Part shown: positions 1-12,090 of the stretch, one piece after another
Layout of the letters: each line of letters begins with the position of its first letter
How positions within the stretch are numbered: position 1 is the stretch's first letter
Source of the DNA: Diprion similis
Lineage: Eukaryota > Arthropoda > Insecta > Hymenoptera > Diprionidae
Assembly (NCBI RefSeq): GCF_021155765.1
Contig: NC_060112.1
Span: forward strand, 20,708,001-20,772,000
Direction of reading: 5' to 3'
Length of the DNA stretch: 64,000 bases
The notes under the pieces: model-generated
What the model was told of the DNA's origin: nothing
The model's input: only the letters and a program-made list of their open reading frames with translations
The model's database searches: none
Translations under genes and position numbers: made by a program

Positions 1-2610
1 GAATCGGAAGCCTCAACTTTTTTTTCAACGTACAAGCGCCATTGTGATATCAGGACAAAACAAAAACATCCTTTCATTCATGCGAATGAAAGTTTATCGG
101 AGTAACGACTCATTGACTGGTAGTAAGAAAGACAATTGCCCATAAGGGTATTTTATTTCACTTATTTCATCATATAATACCTACGTATGTTGTATATATT
201 TATGTTATTTCATTTTTTTTTTCTCTTGTAAATTTACTTACCACAGACTGTCGTCTTTCAGCTGGTGATACCGAAAACCATGCGCAATGCTCTTCATTTT
301 AGATTAGTTATAAAATAATACTAATTTACTTAGAGGAGGATTAGATATTAGAAACGCGCACAGCTAGTCAGTCACTCACTGTTGTTCAATTCACATACAG
401 CCACGGTCATAGTTTAGCTTTTTTGTTTCACACGGCCCATATGTTTAAACTATGATTATACAGTGTATATATCGCGTTCGTCATTTACGATTAAAGGTAC
501 ATAAATACGTTTAAACACGACCGAGAAAATCGTTAAGTCGCGTTGAAAATTAACACCTGAAACAACACTTGAATATTACGTTTGTAAAATAAAAAAGCTT
601 GCTTATTTTCCCAAAAGGCGATGTGGACGATAATTCGACGATGGGTTCTCTCACTGTCGCACGAATCGAAAGAAAGATCACATTAGAAAAAGATTAAAAA
701 CAGATTCTTCCTATTATTATGTTTTTTCCTTTTCAACATTAACCGATATTTATAATTTTCGAATTTCCATTGCGGTTAGCTGATATAGATGCGTTCGGTA
801 TAATACCCATTCGGTGACTGATAAGGCAGATCCGACGACTGTCGCGGTTGTCCACACAGTACTCGAGGTGTATCCACACCTTGTCGGCGCGACTTATCTG
901 TTGTTACTACCGGCGAAGAATAAACCGAATGTTGCACCAGGAAGAGTGAGGGAGCACTGAGCGCGGTGTTTGCGTCGTGAAATTATCGCTAATCCGCAGA
1001 TGTTTTCCACACTCCGATTGACCGTCTAATCCGACAATAAGTGATAACTGAAGCTATTGAAATGCGAATTCCAAATTAGTGGGATGTTGGAAGAGAAAAG
1101 TGATGAAAATTCAAATTACTTCACCGTGAGAAAGGTTGGACGAGAATTTAAGTGCATGGGAGGTACTTCGGAACCGTCAAAAATAGATAACGATTAAACG
1201 CTCAATCTCCGATAGAGCCGAGTGCAATCGTCACAACAATTCCAACTCTGGTATTTTACGAGACGTTTCACGCCTGCAAGTCGGAGTCGTGTGCAATGTC
1301 AATATAAGAAAACACGCCGGACTGTGAGAACGGATTGTAATCTATGACATGAAATCTTACACGTGCGGACCGATAGTTACGTTACCCGATGTGCTCGACG
1401 TAGGCGTCGATCGAATGGGAATCGCATGGTGAAATATTGAGGATAATTTTAAGGAGGCTTCTGTTTCCGGCCAAAACTAAATTGGGAAGAAGCTACAGGT
1501 TTCACTGTGTTTGCGTACCACGTGCGCCCGGAAGTTTATGATTTTAACTCCACACTCATATAAGTGAGTAAGTAAGAAATTACAAAATGTACGTACGTAC
1601 GTCCAAGTGTCGCGGTTGAAATAATCGTTGCCAAAAAAAATCGGCATGCCATGCATTTAGCGAAATTGAGTAGCACGAACGGATGCACTACCTAAAAAAA
1701 AATGTCTTCTCAACTTTAGAAGAGGCAGTTATACAAGCGAGTTGAAGAAACCGCTCTCAATCGCTTACAATAGCGTTCACAGATCCTGATGTTGATTCAC
1801 GTGGAAAGTTAATTTACGCAGACAGTTTTTCCCTCGATCTTAGACCGTATTCGAAAAAAAACGCGCTATCTGAATTTTCATTACGGTAAAGGTTCGACAC
1901 GATATTTTAATATTTATCAAGCACTTCGTTAGTTGGCGGGGCGATACGTCGACGGTGAAACGAAAGATTTGAACGAACATTATTTTACTAGTAGTTTTCA
2001 TAATTTTTTCACGAACGTTCTCACGTAACGACTAGCGAATAATATCTAGACGATATGTGACGTCTTGTAACGCGTTAGAAAGCACGTAGATCCCGCAGAC
2101 ACCGTATATTGTACACCGTATCACTGTAAACACAGCTGTATGAACGCGATCGAAAAGTTATGAAAATATGGGTGTTTGTTATAAATGCGTATGAACTGTT
2201 ACCACTTGTTGATTACCTTGATTACCAACCGGAGGTAATCGACACTTCTTTGTTTTATATCAACTTTCAATATTAAGATCTCGTTAACTGTTTCCGGTAA
2301 GGATATTAACAGCCTCGATCTTAACGGTGAATGGATCAGAACTGGATTGCTCACGATACTTCGAATAACGTCGAACCATACCGCGAGTAGTTTTTAGGAG
2401 ATTTTTTTTCACACGTAACTCGTGGGCATTAGAGAAAGGGAAATCTCGGTCCATGGTCAGGGATTGTTCCGTTGGTCGGGACCTAATTTTCTATCAGGTA
2501 TTGAAACGTTATACTAATCCAGTTCACGTTTTCACGTTATATAAAGTCGGGTCGGTTAATTCTCAATTAGGAAGTAAATTTTGATTGAGTGAAAAGTTAT
2601 AATAACTTAC
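1..2610. other. Non-coding, AT-rich, no gene seen
   Basis: No open frame with splice support or recognisable protein. It includes a short TACG repeat near 1590 and three GATTACC/GGTAATC copies at 2211-2240, which match the core of K50 homeodomain (Otd/Bicoid-type) sites. Confidence 0.5.
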
Positions 2611-3548
2611 CCAGTCCTCGATACGTTGGTTTTCATTTGTTGGACCTGAGGTTGACTGGTTTCTTCTGAAACAGACGAGATCCAGGGATGATGCATGTAT
2701 CCGGACTGCTACTGAGTGATTAACGATTGCAATGAGCGCGATACGAATCAGCACGAGAGTTAACAAAGGCTTCTCTCTCGTGGTGGTATTCTGATAGAAG
2801 ATTAGCGACATCAACCACCTCACAAATATGAACTACTTTCGGGAAAAAAAAGAGAAAATGAGTAGGAGAAGATTACCGATAAACCAACGCGTTACGCTGC
2901 CCGATAAGGTATAACCATTGATTCTATTGTACGGAAGGTTGCGTTGAACGGGATACTTTGTTAGATCCTCTGTTTTCCGACGACGTTAATCATGACGCAG
3001 TTTGTCGAGAATGGTAACGCCGGATGAGTAATTCCCGCAACTCATATGCGACTTGTTTAATTGCTGGGAAAAATAGATTTGTACCAAATTTCAACGTCCA
3101 TCGCAATTTTTTTAATTCTACTTCAATTTCATTTGCAGGATAACAGGTGAATATACATTCGATACTCAATCTCGTATAGCACAGCCAAAAAAAAAAACTT
3201 GTTTTTAGAGAAAGCCTGCTTGTCGCGAGTTATGTGAATTAAACTTTTGTTGGTAAAAAATACTTGGGTGTCTTTATTACAATGTGTACCGAACTTCAAG
3301 GAGCATTTCGAAAATCTCCTGATGGATCAAAGTACGCGGTTAGAACCGAAATTTCGATGGCGGATCTTGTAGTTACACCTACCTTTCAGTACGGTAGGTA
3401 AATCGAATAATAAAACGTTGCATATTGAGACGGATAATATTAATACAGATCTGACTTGATTTCACAATCACATACCTAGCTCATGATCGTTCTTGGCAAC
3501 TGATGTTTTTTCTTCTCTACTGCCATTGATTTGCCACTCCATCTTCGC
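2611..3548 (-). CDS. Candidate N-terminal exons of an unidentified minus-strand gene
   Basis: Exon 3476-3548 follows a CATTTCAG acceptor, has an ATG at 3542 (MEWQINGSREEKTSVAKNDH) and ends with G|GTATGT in phase 1. Exon 2611-2665 follows CTGTTTCAG, joins in phase, continues as a hydrophilic stretch (EETSQPQVQQMKTNVSRT) and ends at a GTAAGT donor. The rest would lie below 2611 or outside the window, and I find no convincing next exon. An alternative acceptor at about 2704 is also in phase. The composition resembles a polar N-terminal tail. This may be chance. Confidence 0.3.
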
Positions 3549-5559
3549 CTGAAATGAAGCACTGTGTAAATATGCGCATTCAACCTGCAACAACGTTTAT
3601 TGAAGAAGGGAACTATATTCTATGTGGATACAAATATTTCATCGAGGGGAATGATCGGGTGCATCAGCTCTAGCGTTGTTATCAGCAATGAGATACTGTT
3701 CTAATTGAAGAGAACACAAACAAAAATGAGAAATCAATATTTTAATTACAATTATTATGATTTATACTGACGCGGGTTTTAAAACATTGGATTTTTGCGA
3801 AAACGTCATAATTCGAGTTACATGGATAGTAATCGTCTAATAAAGTTTTCATCAGAATATCTGGAATTATACACTTTTTGTTAATCGGACGAGTGAAGCG
3901 TGCAGTTAAATTTCCGATTAAATTACACTCAAGTGCAGATTTATCATAAATGTGAAGTGCCGATTCATGAAATCCGTTAAAAAAAACATCAAGAGGCTAT
4001 GAAAGTGGTATTGAATATGCGGCCGTTTAAAAATTAGCGCCAAATTAGCCGCGCAATCGGTCGCATTGACGTCATATAGCTGCAGCCAATCGAGACGGTT
4101 TTTAGGAATGCATATAACGATAACGTTAGTTGTTCGAGAAAGAATGATAACGCTTCTAAACGGCATTTTGGAACTTTCTGTTGATCTTTAAACGATTGAT
4201 AATTATCCGACCGTGGTAAGATAGCGTTTAAAGTAAGAAATTGCAATCAACTTATAAAAATACAATGTAATCAATATGGTAGCGATAGCGTCCCGATCCA
4301 TTGTCTGAAGCTTAGTCAGGTAATAAGTCGACGTCTCTTATCTCAGTTATACAATAACTGAGATTTGAAAAATGCTATAAGCAATTTAATATATCCCGGC
4401 ACAGAGCATAAACGCAAGTGCAACGCGATTATAGCTTCTAAAAAATAAAATTGTCCCGACATGCGGAAGCAATGACCGTGTTATAGTGGAAAACAATCAA
4501 AACATCACGATTAGCTCAGTTTGCCCAAACATAATTCGAGTATAACCTTAAATCGTTGCGAATGATCCCCGACGTTATTTATCACGCAAAATCTGTCCAC
4601 CAACGAAACTCAGAAGGAAGACGAGTCTAACCTCCGCCTCATGGTGTTATTATTCGCACATAAATCTACATATTATGAATAAAAGTAAATCATATCTTGC
4701 AGGAAAACTGAAGGGTTACGCAGGCTGTCAGAAGGCTACATGAACCGTGATGCGTGGGACGGGTTAAAGGAAACACCTTCGCGTTGAAACTGGAGTTTTG
4801 ATAAAAAGCAGCTCTGCCAGTAAAACTGTGATACTTACTTCTAATTAAATAACCTCGTGCATTTCCTCCGCAATGATATGAATAACCGTCATAAATAGCT
4901 ATTGCTGTGTTCAAAGTAAGCACAAAACACACATTCACGAGACAGCTGATTCGCACTGATCGATTAACTGTTTCGACTTCAAATCGACTGGCCAGTCTCG
5001 ATTCGAAAATAAATATACAGTGTTACCAGGTTAGGCGATTATCTCTAGATCTAGTAGTATTTTACATTGGTCAGGGGAGGAACCGGGGTAAAAAAGTTTA
5101 TATGATGAAAGCAGATGAAAGGAATACTGTGGGATTATTCTCATAATCTTACTGATGTTCGTCATTGGATGCCCGTTATTTTAGGGTTTATATGGACACT
5201 ATTTTCGTTATCTTGAGTTTTGTATATTTAGGCTATCTTGCTCACTCGCCTGTTTTCGTTATTTTGAGTTTGGTATTTGCACTTATACTTTCCATTATAT
5301 TTCCGTACGATACTTTTATTGTAGCGCTGCAATATCTCAAATCAAGTATAGAGATCGATCAGTGTGTTGGATGTTAGATATATCGAAACAGTGTGTGGTA
5401 AACAGCCACGAAGGAAAGATAAATACAAATAGTTATTGCTTGCACGACAACCTGAACGTGTATGGTGTAAATCAGCTCGGTTATCGGGGGAGTAATTTTT
5501 TTTACGAGCATACATGTCACCTGCCACAAATCTGCTGCAAGCTTCTTTACGTCCGCACT
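3549..5559. other. Non-coding region with hairpin and CRE palindrome
   Basis: It holds a perfect TGACGTCA at 4067-4074 and an 11-bp inverted repeat at 4340-4364. A hydrophobic frame at 5165-5377 overlaps an imperfect tandem duplication (about 5200-5280) and lacks supporting context. No gene is supported. Confidence 0.5.
4340..4364. repeat. Perfect 11-bp inverted repeat
   Basis: ATCTCAGTTAT and ATAACTGAGAT are exact reverse complements separated by ACA. It could form a small hairpin or a dimeric protein site. Confidence 0.8.
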
Positions 5560-5616
5560 TGACGTCATTTCCATTTAACTATAATTGTTGTGACGTCACG
5601 AGCGGGGTATCACGTG
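5560..5616. promoter_or_regulatory. Paired CRE palindromes and E-box upstream of ALG11
   Basis: Two perfect TGACGTCA palindromes sit at 5560-5567 and 5591-5598, and an E-box CACGTG lies at 5611-5616. They are about 400-560 bases upstream of the proposed 5'UTR donor of ALG11. CREB/ATF-family bZIP proteins bind TGACGTCA, and ATF6/XBP1-type elements contain related ACGTGG cores, which suggests ER-stress or cAMP control of this ER enzyme. The link to ALG11 is by position only. Confidence 0.45.
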
Positions 5617-6118
5617 GCTTTGCTACTGCCCTATCCTCTTTGCAAATAGCAACACTATATTCGATTCGTTTGGGTGTCGTTCTGAATTAGCTAATTGTTT
5701 TAGAACACATTGACGAATAGATATTGCGTATAATGTGAGACTTGTGAGACGATGAATCGTATAAGTTGTTTGTGCGATGAATTATCATTGTTACACGTGT
5801 TCTGATCCAGCAAAAAATTTTACGCATGGATACACACAGTTGACGTTTGTGTTTGAGGTTAGGTTGCCGGCGCTAGTTCACCCTATGAAAGACCGACACC
5901 GAGATCCACGACGCATGCAACACGTCGACAAACTATATAGACTGAGAAAAAATAGTTAGATATCGTTCACAATAGAAATGATGGGGCTTCTCTGCATAAC
6001 GTAAGTCAGCTGCTGTGTGTTATTATTTGTTTCAACCGTAACACGTTACCAATTAACTCTGCAGCTTTATGAAAACATTTTTAAATATTCCTTATATCCA
6101 TTTTTCGACATATCTTAG

Positions 6119-8363
6119 ATGGTTAGATTTTGTACTCAATTTATACTTCGTTACAGATCCTCGATAATATCAACACTGAAAGTGTTGCTGTTCATTGGCG
6201 TTGCAACACTTACGAGCAGCCTCATTGTTTTACCAATTTTAATAATTTACGCCAGAAGACACTTTGCCAAAAAGCGAGCAGGAAGACTGAGAAAAGAAAC
6301 CGTTGTTGGATTTTTTCACCCGTATTGCAATGCTGGCGGTGGAGGTGAACGAGTCTTATGGGCTGCCATCAAGTCTATTCAAACAAAGTAAAGATTATTA
6401 TTTACCGAACATTGTTGCTGACAGTTTTTGCAGACAGCTTTTAAATTGTATATTTCAGGATTTACATCTGCATCTGAGGAACCAGAAAGTTTTCTTAGAG
6501 CATTTTTGTCATTTTCAGATATCCCAATGTACACATAGCTGTATACACTGGTGACCTGGATGCCGAAGCAGAGCAGATTGTGAAAAAGGCTGAGAAGGGA
6601 TTCAACATTCAGTTGAAGCCAGGAATCGAATTTATATACTTACACAAGAGAAAATGGGTAGAAGCTTCTCCATATCCTTACTTCACGTTGCTAGGACAAA
6701 GTCTTGGGTCAGTCTGGTTGGGTCTTGAAGCATTGAACAGCTTACAGCCAGGTGTGAAAAATTCTGAAATTATCTCTCTATCTATTGTATGACTCACTAA
6801 TAAGCTAAAAATTATATTAGGACGGAAGGAATAATCAAGAAAGATTCATTAATTCCTAGAGATATTTTCAAATTTACATTATTTCAGACATTTACATGGA
6901 CACGATGGGATATGCATTCACATATCCCTTGTTCAAGTATATCGGTGGCTGCCAAGTTGGATGTTACACGCATTATCCTACAATCTCTACAGACATGTTG
7001 AAACATGTCTATCGCAGGGTCGTATCTCACAATAACAGACGTATCATAGCAAGAAATCCGTTTTTATCAGCTGCTAAAATAGCGTATTATAAATTATTTG
7101 CTGCTGTAAGTCCCGAAGTTATATTTACTATGCGGATGCGGTGAATGACTCCGATTTTCTTCAACAAGGTTCTATTATTCTTCCACAGATATATGGGTTA
7201 GCAGGTGGATGCGCCGAAACTGTAATGGTGAATTCTACGTGGACAGAAGAGCACATTAATGCAATATGGAATTGTCCTTTCAAGACTCACAGGGTCTATC
7301 CTCCTTGTGATGTCGAGCATTTGACGAAACTACCTTTACTTACCATGGAAGAGAAGAATGGGATAATCAAAATTGTGTCTGTGGGTCAGTTTAGGCCTGA
7401 AAAAGATCATCCCTTACAATTGAGAGCCTTGTATGAACTCAGGTCTATCGTCAGTGAAGAATTATGGGAAAGGGTAATATCGGTCAGCAGTAAAAGTAAA
7501 TGGTGTCAAATTAACGCACCTCCGAGACATGAACATTGTTCCTTTATAGATTCGTTTGGTATTCATTGGATCATGTCGCAATTCTGACGACGAGGCCAGA
7601 GTGAAAGACATGCAAGATTTAGCAAAGCATCTGGCACTAGATGAAAACGTGGAATTCAAATTGAATGTTCCATATTCTGAGTTAGTGAGAGAGCTACAAG
7701 AAGGCACAATTGGAATCCATGCCATGTGGAATGAACACTTTGGTATCGGAGTAGTTGAGTGTATGGCTGCTGGACTAATCATGGTCGCTCATGCTTCTGG
7801 AGGCCCCAAGTTTGTATTATGTCATACTACTTTCCTCATTCTGAGCTTCATTACAATAGTGGCTAAGTGAATGTTGAAATTGTGTTAATTTTTTTGCCAT
7901 CTTAAGTTCTTAATGTTAATTAAAGTTTTACACCAATGACAAGTCTTTACAGTTTTGATTTATGAAAATTGCTGTATTTTTCATTACAGAGCTGATATAA
8001 TAGAAACCCAGCGAGGAAGCCAAACTGGTTTCTTAGCGGAGAACGAGAAAGAGTACGCTAAAGTAATGGCCTATATTATGAGCATGCACGCAAAGGACAG
8101 GGATCAAATTAGAACTGCAGCAAGGTAAAAGAATTTTATCTGAGTGCAATCAAGGATTGGCTTGTACAAGATAAATTGATTTTTCATTTACTAGATTGAA
8201 TTGACGAAAAAATGTATTATATAAATTTATATAAGCTTACTATTGTACCAGTAACTAACTACGATTTCATTTCAGAGCATCTGTCAATCGATTCTCAGGA
8301 GAAAATTTTGAGAAAGAATTTTTGCGAGCAGTGGAACCTTTTTTCCGATCAAAACAAGAGTAA
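6119..8363 (+). CDS. ALG11: ALG11, GDP-mannose:Man3GlcNAc2-PP-dolichol alpha-1,2-mannosyltransferase
   Basis: Adds the fourth and fifth mannoses to the dolichol-linked N-glycan precursor on the cytosolic face of the ER. Seven exons join in phase: 6119-6387, 6519-6751, 6889-7105 (the acceptor could be one base off; phase favours 6888), 7189-7473, 7550-7809, 7990-8124 and 8276-8363. They give 495 residues, the usual length for the family. A hydrophobic anchor lies at about residues 20-45. The family signature [17 protein letters not shown] is at 65-81. The C-terminal GT-B domain carries the EX7E motif, [15 protein letters not shown], with Glu397 and Glu405. The ATG directly follows an acceptor (AG at 6117-6118); a GTAAGT donor at 6001 suggests a 5'UTR intron. 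A short out-of-frame upstream reading frame (ATG near 5978) crosses that intron. The family assignment is secure; exon ends rest on consensus and phase only. Confidence 0.96.
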
Positions 8364-8444
8364 ATACTGGTGCACTTATTTTTTCTGAGATGAAATATCG
8401 ATTAAAATTCATTACCCTATTTATAACTCTACTGTACATAGTCA

Positions 8445-8450
8445 AATAAA
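8445..8450 (+). terminator. Poly(A) signal of ALG11
   Basis: AATAAA lies 82 bases after the ALG11 stop codon and is followed by GT-rich sequence. Confidence 0.65.
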
Positions 8451-8514
8451 GTATGCAGTGAATTTTACAAATGGGCGCAAAAAAAATTATTGGGTAGAGT
8501 TTAGAAGCAAGAAC

Positions 8515-8520
8515 TTTATT
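8515..8520 (-). terminator. Poly(A) signal of RTCA
   Basis: TTTATT on the plus strand reads AATAAA on the RTCA strand, about 265 bases after the RTCA stop. A second copy lies near 8535. The signals of the two convergent genes are only about 65 bases apart. Confidence 0.55.
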
Positions 8521-8783
8521 CGTTCATTATCGAGTTTATTTAATTCAACGTGTAAAAATAGGTAAATGCAAAATGACTAGGCGGCCTTCATCCAGTCGCG
8601 TCAATTTTAAAAAATTATTCTATTGTACTTATCAGCTACCTATTTTCTTTATCTCTTCAACTGTAGCTATTTGAATACAACAGTTTTACATTCAAAGTCT
8701 GTTATAGACTACTAGCCTAAATCCTGATCCAAATAGATTTGTGAATGTGTGTACGATTTGAATTAATGATCGATGATCAACGA

Positions 8784-11136
8784 TTAAGAGGCATTTGATG
8801 AGTCGTCATTAGTCAATCCAAGTCCTACACACTCCAATGTACACGATGGAGAATCTTCCTCCTTGTTATGTTCTTTCGAGAACTGAAAGCGAAGTCCTCG
8901 GTCACCAAGCATCAATTCGGCAACTTGAATAGCCGTTTGAGTATGGCATGTCAGTTCTCTGGCTCCTGTTCTAACTTTAGATCTTCCAGAGGCCAGTGCC
9001 ATCAGAATAATCATCTGGTGACAATGGTTATATTATACCCATGTGTATAACAATGGCATAATCTTATTTCGATTGGATCCTTACCTGATCTTGTGTATGC
9101 TCATCAACGCAAGCACCTTCCCTAACAGGAACAAGAATTTCACTAGCAGCAGTTATACCTGCTGGAGCTTGGGTTGAAGGGCCGAGACCAGAGCCTCCAA
9201 ATATGCACTCAGTGTTTGTCCGACAGACTATACTAAAAGTTCATAATAAATTTCAGTCAATTGTGTCTTTTTAAATTCCATGCATTTTCGGCTATCAATA
9301 GTGTTGAACTATTTGGCATAATGTAATACAATATGTAGCCATTTAGTGAAAATTGAGTAAAGTGCATAAAACGGTTATAAAACTTCATTAATTCATGATA
9401 TATAATTTCGTAGTAAAGGTAACCAACGATTTCACGCGAAATAATTTTATATACTTCTTGAGAAATGTAACTTACTTAATACCGGAGCCGTTTCCCACTG
9501 CCATAGTCCTATCTTCTCTGTAAGTTTCGATGTTAATAGGTGGAACTGGTATTTTGGAGTCGTCTAATTTTTCAGTTATTGTTTTTTTAGCATCAGAAGC
9601 CATACGGTTTGCTTCCTGCACATAAATGATTGGAAGTAGCAGTTGGATGAAATTTGAGTGACCAAATTTCCTTCTTTAGCATATCAGAATGATAAGTGAA
9701 GTATTGTACTCAATTCGCTTTTTATAATACTAGCTACTTCTGGCTATAAAATACTATGGTAATACCCACGTTAATATTAACAGTTCCAGCAACATAAGCC
9801 CACCCAGAAATACTGACTGGCTGACCAGGTTCCAACAGCATCACAGCATTCAATTTTTCCACAGGCTGTATTCTCAGGTGAACTTCTCCACCACCCTTTG
9901 GGAAGTATCCCCTTCAGTCATTAAAAAACTTTCAATCTGTTACTATTTATGTGCATTGTACAAAGTCATGGAGAATTATGAGCGATGGAAGCAAGTTACT
10001 GGTTGAGAACTATCTTTGCAAAGTTTCTTTAAAGTTCATTTCTGTGTTGCAGATAAAATCGTTATTACTTTTTCCGATTTCTAAGAAATATTTTTCGCAT
10101 AATGACATCGGTTTTTCTTACAATTAAGGATTGATGTGCATCAATCGATATATGTAATCTGTAGCTTAGCATTCACATCTATTCCACAAAAACTGCTATT
10201 GCTAAATACCTTTTGACTACTGTGAAATCGAAATCAGCTCCAAATTTGTTGAGCAATGGACGGAAGACCTCGGTGAGATATTCTATGGATGGACCCATGG
10301 GAACATTGGTCCCACCTTTTAGGATCAATGTAATAGGAGTCGATCCAGGAACAAACAAGGCACATGGAAGGGCCACTTGAGCTAACAGAGTAATGCAGCC
10401 TGCAGTATGGATGTCGGCATACAATTCTCTTCTGCAATTGTGAAGAGACTCGGGCCAGAATTCCAATCGAGTTGAGCCAATGTATGTCCCAGTCACTCGC
10501 GCATTACACATCTGTTTCACTAGCTCCACTCCTGTGAAAATTAACCACGATATACCTTTCAGCTGATATTTGAGATGATGCAGATGATCATTGGTTACAA
10601 TTAGGAATAGAAGTAAGAGTGCAAAAGGCATAATGAAAGAAAATTGAATGGATTCACCTTTTAGATGTTGTGCCGAAAGTCCAGGCTTAGGACGGCCAGC
10701 TCGAATATTGATTATTTCCACCGGTATTCTGTACAGAGCACTTAGACTCAATGCTATCCTCAGAACTTGACCTCCCTGTGAATAAAGCGACTTGCTTATT
10801 AATACTAGAGAAATTACATAATAGGGAAAAAATGACAGATCCATCGGACAATTTTTTTTCGATCAACTGAATTGATACATATGGATTTTTTCATCGATCA
10901 TCTGCAAACGATTTCCTGAGTCATGTGGACAGTGAGGAACGATAGAAAAAATAATAAGACACGAATAGGTGTGAACGAGAAGATCATCTTTATTGAAAAT
11001 TGTTGATTTGATTGATTATTAAATTGTGGAGAGATTGCGTACGCTTATAAGCTATAAATAATAGACGAACGAAAATAGATCGAAACATACTTACACCCTC
11101 TCCTAGACTACCGTCAATTTTTAATAGAGATGCCAT
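8784..11136 (-). CDS. RTCA: RTCA, RNA 3'-terminal phosphate cyclase
   Basis: Converts RNA 3'-phosphate to a 2',3'-cyclic phosphate using ATP. Seven minus-strand exons join in phase: 11095-11136, 10658-10775, 10210-10531, 9770-9911, 9476-9615, 9085-9232 and 8784-9014, giving 380 residues, slightly longer than the human protein. The N-terminus MASLLKIDGSLGEGGGQ is the family's opening motif. The central HLKGGTN-like block and the ARELTCHTQTAIQ motif near the C-terminus are present; His328 should be the nucleophile equivalent to His309 of Escherichia coli RtcA. An in-frame ATG at 11157 would add seven residues; I chose 11136 because it matches the usual family start. The acceptor of the 9770-9911 exon ends in AAG, not CAG. 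The gene is tail-to-tail with ALG11 and head-to-head with the LIM gene. I see no sign that the enzyme is broken. Confidence 0.95.
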
Positions 11137-11993
11137 CGCACCATGCGTTTTATTCATTATAATTAAAACGATCAGCGAAATGAAACTTTTGACGTTCAAG
11201 AGCCCAAATTATGCTCGGCCTGATTTAAATCGGTCGTGAACTCAGTAAACTACGTCAACTGATTGTCAAACACCGGTTGTCATTTAAAAATGAATGATTG
11301 ATTTGCGGGATCGGGCGAAGCTCTTTAAATGCGATTCACAATGAACTTTCCTGGAAATACAAAGCTGAGAATGGTCGCCACGCAGAGTTCCGTTTTAGTT
11401 CAGCCAATCATATCGTACAATTTTTCTGAGAATTCGCTACGCCAAGTCCCGTAGGTCAGGGTTTGTGAATGAAAAAATGAACTACGCGTAGTATTAGAAT
11501 CGCCTTAATGAGCGCAAGAAGGCCGAAAGTGCCATCTAGCATCGCTGCAGTTAACTAAATTCTTCCGATGCTTGCTCTCTAGATAAATGCTACCGACAGT
11601 TGGTAATAGAAGACGTTCCAAGACAATTGTCTCCTAAATCTAAGGGATTCTTTTGTTTTATTGTTTGCAGTTATGCAATAACAGGATTTATTTCGGTGTG
11701 TTTAAAATTTCGTTTTTTTTTACAATTCTCCGTGAAATGTTTATAAAGTGGGTGATGACCGTTGCGACTCTGCGATGATCTCGATCAATGCTAAGAAAGG
11801 TATAAGGACTATTTAAACCGAAAAATCATTGGACGGATCTTGGTGACGTTTACGCGTCATCTTTACTCACACTAATCATCGACTTAATTATACCAGTTTG
11901 AATGTACCGGTCGTCGATTGATCATGCACGATAATTGCTATCCTCAGAGACCAGCCGACTCAAGTCAACGCTTGGTAAGAGCACGATTGATAA
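11137..11993. other. Divergent intergenic region between RTCA and the LIM gene
   Basis: About 860 bases separate the two opposite starts. It presumably contains both promoters. I see no perfect TATA box or long repeat. An AT-rich CTATTTAAAC at about 11809 resembles a MEF2 site but does not match the full consensus. Confidence 0.5.
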
Positions 11994-12090
11994 ATGCCCG
12001 GGGTTTGCCCGCGCTGCCTTCGCGAGGTCTACTTCGCCGAGGAAAAATTGGCCCTTGGAAAAGTCTGGCACACCTTTTGCTTCTCGTGCC
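11994..12090 (+). other. First coding exon of the LIM gene (LIM1, first half)
   Basis: A 97-base exon encodes MPGVCPRCLREVYFAEEKL and onward to His26, Cys29 and Cys32, then stops at a GTTAGT donor at 12091. The 519-base intron ends at GGCGCAG (12608), and the split Arg33 codon (C|GT) restores the RNC zinc pair. The exon is easily missed because its reading frame is only about 30 codons. The opposite strand is open across it but is explained as an antisense shadow. Confidence 0.88.

Noticed and set aside
4690-4956. Minus-strand frame that looks like a signal peptide followed by a small Cys-containing peptide
   Set aside because: The frame has no ATG; its apparent first codon is GTG, and the next in-frame stop upstream excludes an ATG.
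5165-5377. Small hydrophobic frame, possible membrane peptide
   Set aside because: It overlaps an imperfect tandem repeat and has no family match or splice context.
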